A stretch of DNA of 50,251 nucleotides, from positions 1 through 50,251 of the forward strand of contig JAAMPI010000224.1 in assembly GCA_013054445.1 (NCBI GenBank). Reading direction: 5' to 3'. Position numbers and translations under genes: made by a program. This DNA comes from Cudoniella acicularis (lineage: Eukaryota; Ascomycota; Leotiomycetes; Helotiales; Helotiaceae). Below the pieces are notes generated by a model. It did no database searches, was not told the DNA's origin, and was given only the letters and a program-made list of their open reading frames with translations. Shown here piece after piece: positions 11,811-23,339 of the stretch. Within the stretch, counting starts at the first letter, position 1. Every line of letters begins with the position of its first letter.

Positions 11811-14800
11811 ATGCCCGGAACGGTATCAGATGGACCCTCGGTGGCCTTGAGTTTTGCCAATAATTTCTGGGGAAAAGACGATGCCGGTGTTGAGCCTCTG
11901 CTCCAGCGCATGCACAATGCGAAGCAGACGTGCGATGAGTTGAAGTCATTCTACCAAGGTATGCGTTTTGAAGCTGTTGCCGTTGTCTTATGCTGACCTT
12001 GCTACGAGCTCGTGCTTCTATAGAGGATGACTACGCCCGAAAGTTATTATCTCTTTCTCGGAAAGCATTAGGATCCCAGGAAACCGGTACACTTCGAGCC
12101 TCACTGGATGTGTTACGAGGAGAGGTTGAGCAGATGGGGAAGTCACACCAGAATATCGCGGGGCAAATGAAAACAGAGCTTGAGGAGCCGCTGGCGGCAT
12201 TTGCAGGCGCTATGAAGGAACGCAGGAAGATTGTCCAAGGAGGTATCGAGAAGTTGCTGAAGGTCAAGGTTCAGCAAACGCAGCATTGCAATAAGGTCAG
12301 TACTATCACCCGGATTCTCTATCACAACCAAACTGATTGTGATATTCAGACTAGGGATAAATATGAGCAAGAGTGCTTAAAGATCAAAGGATACTTAGCA
12401 CAGGGTCACATGGTCATGGGCCAGGAAGAGAGGAAGAATAAGGCAAAATTGGAGAAAACCCAGATCAATCTCGCAACTTCGAACACCGAGTACGAAAATG
12501 CCGTCAAGGTCCTTGAGGACACTACTGGCCGATGGAATCGAGACTGGAAGGCAGCCGCAGACAAGTTTCAGGACCTGGAAGAGGAGAGATTGGATTTTAT
12601 GAAGAGCAGTCTCTGGAGTTTCGCTAATATTGCCTCAACTGTTTGTGTCAGCGATGATGCTTCTTGTGAGAAGGTTCGGCTCTCCCTAGAGAACTGCGAG
12701 GTTGAAAAGGATATTGTCTCTTTCATCAAAGACAGAGGAACCGGCCAGGAAATTCCGGATCCACCAAAGTACATCAATTTCTGCCGAGGTGATGTAAGCG
12801 ACACACAATCAGAGGCATCGGAAGACGACGCCTACTCAGTTGCGCAGTTCCAACGAACGATCAACCCCGCATATAGAAGCTCCTCTCCTCAACCTTCTAC
12901 TTATGAATCTCACCACGATCCTAAATCATCTCTGGTTCGCGACCTAGGCCATGACCCCGGAACTCCCCCAAGTCGTGAGGCTACATTAACCCCCCAAAAA
13001 GTGATACCGGATCGGTCCAGACAGCTTGATTATCAGCCCCCATCTGTCCGTGATGCTACTCCACAAAAGGCGATGCCAGATCGGTCGAGACAAAATCAGC
13101 TGGATTACCAAGCCCCGTCTGTTCGCGATGTTGTTCCAGATCGGTCAAGACAAAATCGGCTAGATTACCAAGCTCCATCTATTCGCGATGCTACTCCACA
13201 GAAAGTTGTACCGGATCGATCGAGACAAAATCAATTGGAGTATCAAGCACCATCAGTTCGTGATGCCGCTCCCCAAAAAGCAATACCGGATAGATCGAGG
13301 CAGAATCAGGTGGAGTATCAACCTCCAATGGGCCGTGAACCACAATTGCCTGTGCAAAAAGCGGTGGCCGATCGTTCCAGACAACCACAACTTGACTATC
13401 AAGCCCAACCTGCCAGGCGCCAATATGAGCAAATTCAGCATGAACCATTGGCCGCCGTACCTCATGACCCTTATCCTATGGATGGAATGACTATGTTATG
13501 TAGAACAGGTCCTCCTTCAGAACGAAGTTCTGCTCATAGCCCAGCCAGACCTTCAAGCCGTGACTCTCAAAGCGAATACTCTAACCCAACATCATTTTCA
13601 AGTCAAGAGCCACCTAGCGGCAAGACTTCCCCGGTAAAACAAGCTGTCGCACCTCCTCCAGAAAAGCAGGTTCTGAAGAAAAAGAGCGGATTCTTCCAAA
13701 GCCACAGTCCCTTCAGGCGGAAAAGCAATAAAGAGAAAGACAATACCGAGTCCCGAATAACATCATCCAACAGAAACACATGGTCTGCAAGTCGTACGAC
13801 AACAAATCAAACTAATCCGGCAAGGAGATCGCAGTACAATAGCAATTCTCAAAGTATGATGATCAGTGATAGGCCCAGCGCAAGCCCAGAGCCTGTGGAC
13901 CCTCGAGCAAATTTTCAATTAAACATAGGCAATAATGTTTTCGATGTTCAAGCTTCAGAAAATAAGACAAGTGCTAGCCAAGAGAATGCAGCCCAGCAAG
14001 AGGAGGAATTAGATCCTATTGCTCAAGCACTTGCAGAACTAAAGGGGGTGACAAAAGCCTCTTCTACCAGAGTGTCGGCGGATATTTACCATGGAGTACC
14101 AACTCCTGCTCCAGGGGCCACTCCAAATGTACGACCTGGAGGGGCTCAAATGGCAAACGGCGCATTAATGTCTGGTATGAGAGGCACACCTCCCCCCTCA
14201 TATGACCAGCCAGTCGAGAGGTTGGGACTACCCCAACCAGCTTTCACCTCTAAAGCAATGCAACAAACTCGACAAAAGTACGAGGACCAGACACGAAACA
14301 TGTTCAACTCATCTCAAACACGTCCTGGCTCTCAGGCAGGCTACGGGTCCGGACCGCAGTCCCGGCCAGGCACCAGAGGTAGTGACATGCCAAGGGCTAC
14401 ATCTCCAGCTCCTCCACGAAGTGCTTCTCCTAGACCAGACATGCAAGTGGACACAAGACAGGCATATCGATCTGCTTCCCCTAATCCCTATGGTGGCAGC
14501 CAGCGAGCTCGTGCTCAATCTACCTCTCCGCAGAAGCGTGGCTCAGACCAAGGTTATTATCGCCACAACTCTCCTAATGAGGTTGTTCGTGCGGTATCCC
14601 CAGCTCCGTACCGTGACCAGGAGAGGCCTAATAGCAGTCATGTGAGCAACGATATGTCTGTCCAGCTTGCTCCAGCCCCCAGTGATGGGTATGGATCTCA
14701 GGGAAGGGCAAGTAGTCGAGCAGGTAGCCGGGCAGGTAGCCGCGCGGGTGGATCAGGGTCTTCGAGAGCCATGAGTTACTACAGCGGCCATGGCTCACAA

Positions 14801-15105
14801 CATGGTTCTGCATCTCGACAACGAAGCAAGAGTGTTGCAGATGTCAGACAATACAATCGTGAGGGTCGTCCAATTCTGCACTTCGGTAAGTTAGGCTCAT
14901 CCCCCATATATTTTATAATGCTAATTGTTTCACAGCTCGAGCCATGTATATGTACCAAGCTGCCATCCCAGAGGAGCTGAGCTTCGCTAAAGGGGATATC
15001 CTAGCGGTCTTGAGACTTCAAGATGATGGGTGGTGGGAGGCTGAGGTGGCTGGAAAGAACGGAAGACCTGGCCTCGTGCCGAGCAACTACCTTCAAAACT
15101 GCTAA
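11811..15105 (+). CDS. F-BAR and SH3 domain protein (Cdc15/Imp2/Hof1 type), cytokinesis
   Basis: Exons 11811-11958, 12009-12295, 12350-14885 and 14936-15105 give 1046 aa. The N-terminal 260 residues are an F-BAR domain (FANNFWGKDDAGVEPLLQRM, then ASIEDDYARKLLSL), a curved membrane-binding dimer. A long disordered Ser/Pro/Gln-rich linker follows, containing a tandem repeat near residues 360-500. The last ~60 residues, partly encoded by the final exon, are an SH3 domain with ALYDY-like AMYMYQA, the DDGWWEAE motif and the GLVPSNYL end. This architecture is that of Schizosaccharomyces Cdc15/Imp2 and yeast Hof1, which connect the contractile ring to the plasma membrane at septation. Introns are 50, 54 and 50 nt. 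The 54-nt intron (12296-12349) keeps frame if retained and would add 18 residues next to the F-BAR core. Domain calls are firm; the septation role is by homology. Confidence 0.9.
13000..13410 (+). repeat. Tandem repeat in F-BAR protein linker (PDRSRQ unit, six copies)
   Basis: Six imperfect units of about 60-85 nt encode a core (V/I/M)PDRSRQxQ(L/V)(D/E)YQ followed by APSVRDATPQK-like spacers. The cores start near 13009, 13076, 13136, 13211, 13286 and 13366; the last is ADRSRQ. Copies differ mainly at synonymous or conservative sites, so the array is older than a recent slippage event. Basic and serine residues make it a plausible site of phosphorylation or membrane interaction, which is inference. 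Confidence 0.75.
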
Positions 15106-15570
15106 TTCTTCGAATTTATTGACGATTTGGGATGTATTCTGGTTTCAGATTGTTTATAAAACTTGCCATCAGATTGGGTACATGCGGGCTGGCTAGCTGG
15201 ATGTTCATGTTCTGTTTGAAAGCTTTTCAGCATCAGGGGTGTACATTTAGTTCATGAAGTGACGGACTACTCTTAAGAGATGAATGAACTTTTACTAAAT
15301 CTGAAGAATGTGTTTTTTGATGTGAGATGAAAGCTCTAATAAGCTTTTCCAGAGGTTTCGTAGGAAAATAAATTGATCACAAATTGTTAAGAATTCCAAT
15401 ATATCCCGAATAACTCCCATGTGATTCCTCACCCCTGCACTCCTCCAGGAATGCCGTCATACTGTAATTCCCCCGTTACTCGTTATACGCAACAGCCCAC
15501 ACCAACAACGCTGGAATTCTGAAAACAAACCTCTTTCTCTGCCCGCTGCGGCAGCGCAGCGCTTTTCATA

Positions 15571-15621
15571 ATGGTAGTGCGATTCAATGTCACTTCATTT
15601 ATACGTGAAGGAATATGCTAA
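15571..15621 (+). promoter_or_regulatory. Upstream ORF overlapping the seipin start codon
   Basis: An ATG at 15571 opens a 16-codon frame that ends with TAA at 15619-15621, after the seipin ATG at 15587 and in a different frame. If the transcript starts upstream, this would lower seipin translation. An alternative is that GTAGTG right after the upstream ATG is a splice donor, with an acceptor at AGCAG near 15638, giving a shorter seipin that starts Met-Asp-Leu-Val. Confidence 0.35.
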
Positions 15622-16878
15622 TTGGGTTCTTGAGCAGGATCTCGTTTTAAAGCCATTTCGCATCGCGACATCAAAGCCGGCACAGAAAACCTACTTGAAC
15701 GCAATTCTCTTCCTGATAACTTCTTCAATCCTATTGGGACTGGCTATCGTGGCGTACGGGTTATTCTACTTCAATTACGTTCCCCAGATTAGCATAGAAC
15801 GGATCATTCATTTGCAATACGGGTAGGTGGTATCATCGTCTTTCCCAAGGATGGCTAATGACATGGCGAGCACAGAGATGGACCTCACCCGTACGGCATC
15901 GTATCTCTCGATTCCTCCCTCATATCCCAACAGCCCTACGATATAGCGCTTGATCTCCATGTCCCACGATCCCCTCCCAATCTCGATCATGGCAACTTCA
16001 TGCTGCACCTAACCCTGCTGGTGCCAAATTACAAACTCGGAAATCCCCCCACCTCCACGACTGTTACACCACCTCTACCGTCTTCTTTGACATCTAGCTC
16101 TACGAATATCGCCTCCGATGACATTCTCTTCACTTCACGCCGGCCCGCGATCCTCACATACACCTCTAAATTCATCTCCCTTTCGGAACGAATATTCACC
16201 CTTCCCCTCTACATTCTTGGCCTACGGCGCGAGTCAGAACTCCTCACCGTCTCAATGGCGGAATATGCTACCTTCCCCAGGGGTCGGAAAGGAGTGCCAG
16301 GATACGCGATGTTAGAGCTACAAGCGGGGCAAAATATACAAGTCTACGATGTCCGCATACGATTTACGGCCAGGTTTGGAGGGTTGAGATGGGTGATGTA
16401 TAATCATCGCATAATCAGTTTCCTCACCGGAACAGGCATATTCTGGAGTGCAGAGGTTGTATTTACGGGCTTGACTTGGATGCTTTTGATGTCTCTCTTT
16501 AGAGGGGACGCCGAGGTAAAGGAGATCAATGGCATCAAAGCAGAGGAAACTGATGGCAGTGCGAAGGTGAAAGAGGAAGCAGAAACCGATGATCCGGATC
16601 TCTCAGATACCCCAAGAACGTTCCCAACTTATGGACGACAGGCACCGCTGAGATATGAACCGAAAGTCAAAGATGAAGCTGACAGCGAGGAGTATGTTAT
16701 TGACGAAACGGCCATTCAACCTCTTACTGCAGAGGCAGACGATGAGGGCGAGGAGGAGAAGGACTTCAGGGATTTGAGAATTGGAAGGGATACTGATTCG
16801 GGATTGGGTACGAGTTTCAGTGAAGGTGGGGTGAGAAGTGGTTTGGCAAGGAGGAGATCAAGGGGTGGGAACGTTTAA
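15587..16878 (+). CDS. Seipin (adipose-regulatory protein family)
   Basis: Seipin is an endoplasmic-reticulum ring protein that organises lipid droplet formation at ER-droplet contacts. Exons 15587-15822 and 15876-16878 give 412 aa; the 53-nt intron (GTAGGT..CACAG) joins HLQYG to DGPHPYGI. The first membrane helix is near residues 37-60 (LNAILFLITSSILLG onwards), followed by the family's FNYVPQ motif. The lumenal beta-sandwich follows, with SLISQQPYDIALDLHVPRS and GNFMLHLTL. A second membrane segment lies around the FLTGTGIFWSAEVVFTGLTWM region. The cytosolic C-terminus is acidic and probably disordered. Length and topology match filamentous-fungal seipins. The N-terminus is uncertain because of the overlapping upstream ORF and possible intron. 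Confidence 0.88.
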
Positions 16879-17724
16879 ATTGGTTTTGAGGGCTTTGTTA
16901 TGACACCCATGACATACTAATACTATTTATTAGCTTCGCATATCCAGCGGATTCTAAACAATTACGGCACGCCTCCGCCACCAGGGCACGGTAATAGGCC
17001 CATTGAGCTTCTAGCACAAGACTTGCTGTCGCCAGCTCCGCTCTGCATGTGTCGCGCGATATAGAAAACCAATTAGTTTACTTTGCAAATTTTTCAAGTA
17101 GTTCTTGAATAAATGCCTTGCTGATTCGGCACTGCTTGTTTCATTAAATTGGTGGACTGTAGTTTCAAATTATCTCATTTTCTCTAACAATTTACTCGTT
17201 AGTAAGGCGAATTTTGCACTCAGTTCTATTGCATTACTATTCAAATCAGCTTGAGGCTTTATAGAGAGCTCGAGCAAAAATAAACAGAAGGGGAAGTGGA
17301 AATGCGACCCAAGTAACACCCCCCACGCGGGGCTCTGCAAGAGACTACCCTCTTTAAGGTCTTATAACAAGGCTATCCAGGCAGTGGCTCTATAGATCAT
17401 CTGGTGGGTTGGGACTTTCGAGCATATTTGATCCTCATATACATTTGTTAGGATAACCAGACAGAGTAATGGAGCTAGCGAGTATGATTCTAGCAATATA
17501 TAGATTGTCTTATTTGACTTGAGAAGAAGCAGGTCATGTAGCGCGACCTGATGTATGTTAGAACTGCCACAGCTATTGTATTTGCATCAAGTTTTAACGA
17601 CTTTCCTTGGATTCCAAAATGAGCCACAACTCTACGAGGGGGATGCTCTAGACAAGCGTTTGTATTGCGAAGATACTAAGCTAAGAAATATGAGTAAACA
17701 TCAAGACCAAAGGATACTACTGTA
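16879..17724. other. Intergenic region, convergent side of seipin and HET gene
   Basis: About 850 bp of mixed, fairly AT-rich sequence. A CCCCCCACGCGGGG-like GC-rich patch lies near 17320-17333. I see no convincing gene; the plus-strand frame at 17555-17845 overlaps the HET gene's 3' end and is unlikely to be coding. Confidence 0.4.
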
Positions 17725-20010
17725 TTATGAAAGAGTTATCTCTACTTCCTCGGGGTGCTGTCGGTGCCAACCCTCTCTCCAGATTCGGCCAAGGGCCTTC
17801 CTATATGTAAAACTCCCCTTCCGCTCCACACACAGCACGTTGTAGTACTCATATACGGCTAGGTCCTTGATTTCATCCAAAATTTTCCATTCTTCCAACC
17901 ATGTCTTTGCCTGTTGGTTTTCGCCTAGGTGTGCTATCCCACCAGAAATCAGAATAATCTCGCACTTCTCCCCAGTCACAACTTCGGTCTCTTTCGACGT
18001 GTTCAAGTAAAGCATACCTACCCCCCTCGACTCGGAATCGACTAGCGTACATGATACACAGTATGGTACCATCTGCATTGCAATATGACTCCAAGCTTTC
18101 CGGTGATGAGCGATTCCAAGTATACTGCCAATAAACAGGAAAGTCCGATGTGACTGGAACGTAAGTTCCGAAGTCCAATTATCTAGTGGGGCCGTTACCC
18201 TTTTTGTTTGAATAGGCACTGGACGCACAAACTCGATTCCTGGGATATCTTTTTGTCTGAAAACAACTCGCGAGGGTGAATCACCTCGAATGTTATCTTC
18301 ACGCTGGAAAGATTGAACTCGCGACCAACCAGGGGGAATTATAGAAGAGTCTTCTTGATGGTTCTCGTTATACTGATAACTGTTGCTGATAAGTTCTTTC
18401 TTGCCAGTACGACTACTGATTTTGTACCAGGCAACTAATGGTTGTATTGAAATCAATGATCGCGTACTATTCGCCTCCTCAAGGACCAGTTGATGCGATA
18501 TCTTGAGGCAGCTAATCACGATATTTCCTTGCCATCCAACCCATGACCAGCTGGGGAATGCAGATCCCTGATGATCTGCATCTATCCGTCTAATTGCTGG
18601 AGTATTAGGTCTCCATAAAAGGGCATAGTCAAAGAAAAGCTCGGAAAGTCCATGAAGAAAGCCACCCTCAAAGGTCTGACTTAAAACATCGAGAACCGCA
18701 GAAAAGGCTCTGAGGCCGTCGGACTGGTATGATAGTAGCCGATTGTTGTAGGATGACACCAACTTGGCATATTGGTGTATGTCTGGCCATTGTAGATGTG
18801 AGTAGCTATAGCGATCATATTTTCTTGCCGACATTCCACTGACAACTCCATCTGGCTCACCAGCAAGCTCTTCCGACCAAACTGACTTGCGACATTCCCA
18901 AAATACCCTGTTTCTGAAAAATACAATATTTCTGGGCGATAAAACTCGTTCTTGGAACGTCCACCCCCGCCTATGCCATTCAGTCAAATTATATTGGGTC
19001 TCAGGTTCAGGCTTAGACATCATCACGCAAGTCTCAGAGAATCTGAACAGCTTCGGGGTATATGATCGAGGCGACGAGTCAGCCCCAACTCCGCGTAGGC
19101 CATAATTGGCATCGCTACCATCGGCGGCAATGATAGTGAAGTAGGAGTTTGCATAGATTGAGGACATCCAACTTAGTTGCTCTTGAATAAGGTCTAGGTC
19201 GTCTTGGATAATACAAAGCCTGTCGACCCAGAGATATCGTTGGCGCATCATCTTCGTGAAGGTAATTGCATCCTTAACGGTCTTTGGCAAGCATCGAAGG
19301 TTGCATTCCTCTGTTAAAGAACCTTGAACCCGAAGTTTATCGAAGTTACCTTTCGTGGTCTCAAGGACACCTGGAATCTTGCCCCAAACGTAGCTCAACG
19401 CCACGTAGGTTTCTGGTCGATATACCTCGACCAGACAGCAATCCTCAACATCAATCAGGATTATATACTTAGCCCAAGTTACATTTTGTCTCTCGGGCAA
19501 TGTGTGACATGATCCCGCATGATGCTTGTTGCAAAATTCAGGCCAGCGTAGGAGTCGTTCCGCATCAATCCAATTACTATCAATGAGAATAAAGTGCTCA
19601 TTCGCAGGCGCAAGCAAGCTCGATGGAATCAGTTCGAGATAATCGTGATACTCAGGACATAATACAATGCTGTCGCCTTCGTTGTACTTGTGAGTTGTGC
19701 ACCTCTAGGCATTGTAAGCCTGAGATCGGCTCGAGACAGAACGCAGGCTTACCGGGTAGAGCCAAAATCGTGGTGGACTTCCGACGGCATCAAGAGAAAT
19801 CTGACAATAACGAAGCTGGCAAGGCGGATCATCAGAAAGAAAATACTCAGCCACAGACTGGCATACTGAACAGTCCTTGTTTTCTCGGAACACTGTAAAG
19901 TTCCAGACAAGCTCTGATTTCAATTCCAAATTTTCTTCCTGCTCGGCCAAGGTGCGCACTACCCCAGTGGCAACGCTCTCGCAAGTCAGGCACTTCAATC
20001 TCCGGTCCAT
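17725..20010 (-). CDS. HET-domain (heterokaryon incompatibility) protein
   Basis: HET-domain proteins act in fungal non-self recognition after hyphal fusion; the domain is TIR-like and can trigger cell death. Exon 1 (20010-19753, 86 codons) encodes a Cys-containing head (CLTCES, CSVCQSV) often seen before HET domains. Exon 2 (19704-17725) holds the HET core: YVALSYVWGK near residue 185, LWVDRLCIIQDD about 60 residues later, and RRGWTFQERVLSPR near residue 330. The intron 19705-19752 is 48 nt, GTAAGC..CTAG, phase 0. The spliced product is 745 aa with no internal stop, so this copy appears intact. The C-terminal ~300 residues have no domain I recognise and may act as a recognition or regulatory part. 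The specific incompatibility system is unknown. Confidence 0.88.
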
Positions 20011-20864
20011 GGCAATTTACTAAAGCTGCAATATCAATCGGTGGAGTTGAACCTTGAGTCAACCACTATTTGTTAGACACTGTTACCTAGGTAGACACGG
20101 GAGCCTTACGAGCTAAGCACACACTAGCAAGACGACAGCCATACTGTAACACGTGATCACCACTTCTCAGTGGAAGTTGGAGGACCACGCACCTTCGAAC
20201 TTTGGAATTTTGATTAAGGGTTTCACGGGCTCCACACCTTCTAGTGCTTTTGAGTCATTGTTTTCAATTGTTGTTGTTCCGTACCTCTTAAGTTCTTATA
20301 TCCAGCGCTAGTCAGAGTTGGGGACGCGAGTTGCAGAAGGAACTCCAGACATATGACAGTTTTGTTGCTGTGCATGATGAGCCCATGATGCAGTTTCGTC
20401 CGCGGATGGCCTAGAATAATACTTTATTATTTCTTAGTTTATTCTATCTATATATACTTTCTATACTAGCTAGTGAGTCTAATCGCATAAGTGTGTGCAT
20501 TATAGGGCATTTTGCTAGTGAAATAAAATTTAACAATCGTCTTTAAAAGGCGATTTAATAAAAAGTGTCTTTGCCTTCTATAAATCATAGTTACTTAGGC
20601 TCTATAGTAGACTCATTCCTGATTATTTTATAACATTTAAGTGATCGCAACGACACAGCTTTCGGAAGCCAAAAGGCAGGGTCGCGTCGCGAAGCCTGAA
20701 AATCACTTAAAAATACCCTGGCTGCATAGAAATAACGTGTACTAGGCCGTACCTGGGTATCTGAGGGCACACAAATTAAAGGGGTTTTCCTTGGTTTCAA
20801 ATGATACAGAGACAATTGACATGCTTTTCAATTCATCTGACAATTAACCTTACTGTATGTCTAA
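20011..20864. other. Intergenic region upstream of the HET gene
   Basis: The first ~150 bp probably contain the HET promoter, including a CCTAGGTAG motif at 20085. The remainder, particularly 20410-20600, is AT-rich and without a gene. I see no terminal repeats that would define an inserted element. Confidence 0.4.
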
Positions 20865-20873
20865 TTGGCACCC

Positions 20874-21290
20874 TCACTCAAATTTAACCCCTGTTCTCAT
20901 ATTGCCTTTGTCCTCGCCATCGATATCAGTGCTCATAACCACTCCTCCCCACTCAGTACAAAGCTCCAAGTACTTCGTGTACCTGTCTCTAGCCTTGGCA
21001 AGAACATCGGGCCCCAGCGGCAAGCGCTCCGGAAGCTCCTTTCCCTCGGCAACACCTTCTCCTTTCACCACGTCAATCATGATCTTGGTGCGGAAAAAAC
21101 CGAGTTGGAAGGGGATGGACTTGATGCCGAAAGCAGCTGTCTCTTGGCGAAGGCAATCCACCACACCTGACGATGGATCAGTTGCGGACACCGTGGATGG
21201 AAGAGGACAATTGCAACATATAACCGACATCCCTGCGAGGCGAGAATCCCGTAGTATAGCTGACACTTTCACTTAAGCCACAAAAATCTC
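20874..21290 (-). pseudogene. Truncated short-chain dehydrogenase/reductase, C-terminal fragment
   Basis: A 132-codon minus-strand frame contains GVVDCLRQETAAFGIKSIP and GFFRTKI. These match the helix after the SDR catalytic YxxxK and the strand ending in P-G-x-x-x-T that closes the cofactor site. The Rossmann N-terminus and the YxxxK motif are missing: upstream (rightwards) the frame loses SDR character at about 21230, and a LINE relic begins near 21335. The fragment is therefore best read as the tail of a gene broken by transposon insertion or deletion. A remote splice to a 5' exon cannot be excluded. Confidence 0.6.
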
Positions 21291-21334
21291 AACATAAAAC
21301 CCTATTATTTCTATTCTAAACAATATAATCTCGA

Positions 21335-22520
21335 ACTCACCGGGCTAAACGCTTCGGGATCGAATCCGCTCCACAGAAATATGAGCTTATCCACTTTACT
21401 AGGCGCCGGAAGGCGTTCGACTTGTCAGCCTCGGTAGACCTCGAGGGGGCGATCCAGGAACCAAAGCCAGACATATGAGTCCCAGGGGTATGGCTAGACA
21501 CTAGACTAAACTGGACGGCCCACTATAGGGCTATCCAGGCAAAACTACCAGGCTATTCAAGAGCCCTATCGAGCGTCGCAGCATCAACGTGGGGCGCAAC
21601 CTTCCGGGCCTCGAGACAAATCTATTCAGCAATCACGAGAGCGGCAGCCTCCTATAGAGCTCCGATCTAGCACCCGCCGAGCGAGAACCCAGCAAAACCC
21701 CAGGGTATAGCAGCTAAGTTAAGCCAGGTCCAAAACACTAGCCCCCGGAAAGTAGCAGGGACATACAAGGCGACGCCAGTAAAGAAGGTAGAAGCAGAGA
21801 CNCTAACGCCACCTATTAACATATACCTCGATAGTCTAGTAGCTAGCTACAGACTGAGAAACGCCAAATCCAAAGTCCAGGAAGAGGTCCGACAGGCTTG
21901 TGCTAGGATCCAGGGCCGGCTCCGGAACCGAAAAGGGAGACAAAGGAGAACGCCTGAAGACTCAACCCTATAAGAGGCAAACCTAGCGTGGGCCAAAAGG
22001 TGGAGCCAAGAAGCAGACGACCTTACCGAAACCTTTAAAGCCCAGGAGAGACAATCCCAGGTCCAAAACGAGCGAGGGACCAGGAAACGAAGGAGACGAA
22101 AGGGGAACAACGCCTACAGAAACCGCTAGCACACTGGAGACAGATATACTCAGGTCCTGAAGAGGGAGGGGGAAGAACCCAGGAGCCCCACCGGCGCCTA
22201 AGGATCGACTCCTCAATCCTAGACCTACACAACGACCTCCGAAAGGTCGAAAGCTCCCTCGCGATATAGCTGCGTATAGGAGTCACAGTCCTAGCGAGCA
22301 CACTCCGGAGGCTAAGGGTACCAGGATACGAGACAGGCCAGTGCTCGTGCGGAGAGGGACCAGAGACAGTACGGCACCTTATAATCCACTGTCTAAGAGA
22401 AACCTGCAGCAGACACCAGCTCCGGAATAAGGGACGACTAGACCTCAACCAACTATTAGCCTCAGGAAAGGGTCTAAGAAGGATGTGTAAGTGGGTAATA
22501 CAGTCCGGGAGACTCTAATA
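21335..22520 (+). mobile_element. 5'-truncated, RIP-damaged Tad-type LINE (reverse transcriptase C-terminal half)
   Basis: Translated with stops ignored, the plus strand reads as the C-terminal half of a fungal non-LTR retrotransposon reverse transcriptase. Cues are YELIHFTRRRK near 21380, GVWLDTRLNW near 21490-21510, AASTWGATF near 21590 and GTYKATPV near 21765. PPINIYLD lies near 21810, and a terminal Cys/His knuckle (QCSCGEGPETVRHLI..C) near 22340-22390. Several stops replace Gln, Trp or Arg codons (for example TGG to TAG in the motif near 21668), consistent with CpA-to-TpA changes on either strand. The 5' end is missing. An undetermined base sits at 21802. The element cannot code for a working protein. 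Confidence 0.75.
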
Positions 22521-22779
22521 ATTCTCTCTAGCAGGCTCTCTTCTCTACGATTAGGCAGCCCCTAACAGGTAAGAAAACGGTACTATAGGCTGCGAGGGAA
22601 CTAAAGAGCATAAAGGAGACAGATAGATCTTAAGTTTTTATTCTAGCTACTAGTTTTCCTAAGGACATAATATATATAGATATCCTGTATAGCACTTGGC
22701 TAGATCGGCGTAAGAGGAATAAAATAGAGAAATTAATACTCTTTATAAAATTTATATCTAAAAATTAGCAAATATAGCG
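22521..22779. other. AT-rich degenerate sequence between transposon relics
   Basis: This is rich in TA dinucleotides and stops in all frames. It is likely the 3' untranslated part of the LINE or the damaged 5' part of the following transposase fragment. Nothing more can be assigned. Confidence 0.4.
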
Positions 22780-23010
22780 GAGAACACCTTTGCTAACTAA
22801 GCAATTCTGTTAGACAAGAACTTACTTCTCTTTAAGTAAAATAATAAGAAGACTACTCGCAAGTCTATTAGAGCGACAGTAGTAGGTAGTATAAGAGTCA
22901 TGAGTTACGAGGACATCGTTAAGGCGTAAAAACAGCGTGACATCAAGGAAGCAGCGGCTAAAGCGACCTAGCGTCAGCGATTAAAACGTGGCCCCTTAAC
23001 CTAAGTACTT
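22780..23010 (+). mobile_element. RIP-degraded pogo/Fot1-like transposase C-terminal fragment (copy 1)
   Basis: Read through stops, the plus strand matches the tail of DDE-1 pogo/Fot1 transposases. It has a Leu-rich stretch followed by LLLFK-stop-NN, a basic KSIRATVVG stretch, then the diagnostic VMSYEDIVKA followed by a Lys/Arg/Ala-rich end. It parallels the copy at 24.7-25.3 kb, which has VMSYKDIVEAQ at the same place. Stops stand where Gln codons are expected (for example after LLLFK and after DIVKA), consistent with CAA/CAG to TAA/TAG. Confidence 0.65.
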
Positions 23011-23339
23011 GAGAAGAGGTCACGCGGTCAAGAATTGGAAGAGGCGGAGCATGAGGTTAGAGTGTCGGGAATAGCGGGATATTATTCTATGTTAGACTTT
23101 TAAGTGATTTCTATATCAAATTTACAGTCACTTGCAAAATCGGCTCCACCCCGCGGTTGGAGTCTTTCGTGGGGCTTGCTAAGAGTGTCTTCCTTTACCC
23201 CACTTCAGCCCCCGTCTTGAGGGAGAAACCGACCGATATCGTGAATCTACCCTAACTCTGTATCGAAGTATAGTAGAACTATAAAGCGTGTCCCGCGAAC
23301 CGTCATCAGTTTCACATAAGCTATGTCGTCTAGTCTAAG

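Noticed and set aside
21847..22448. Three minus-strand frames of 77-137 codons
   Set aside because: They are antisense to the LINE reverse transcriptase relic; stops removed on that strand are a by-product of its composition.
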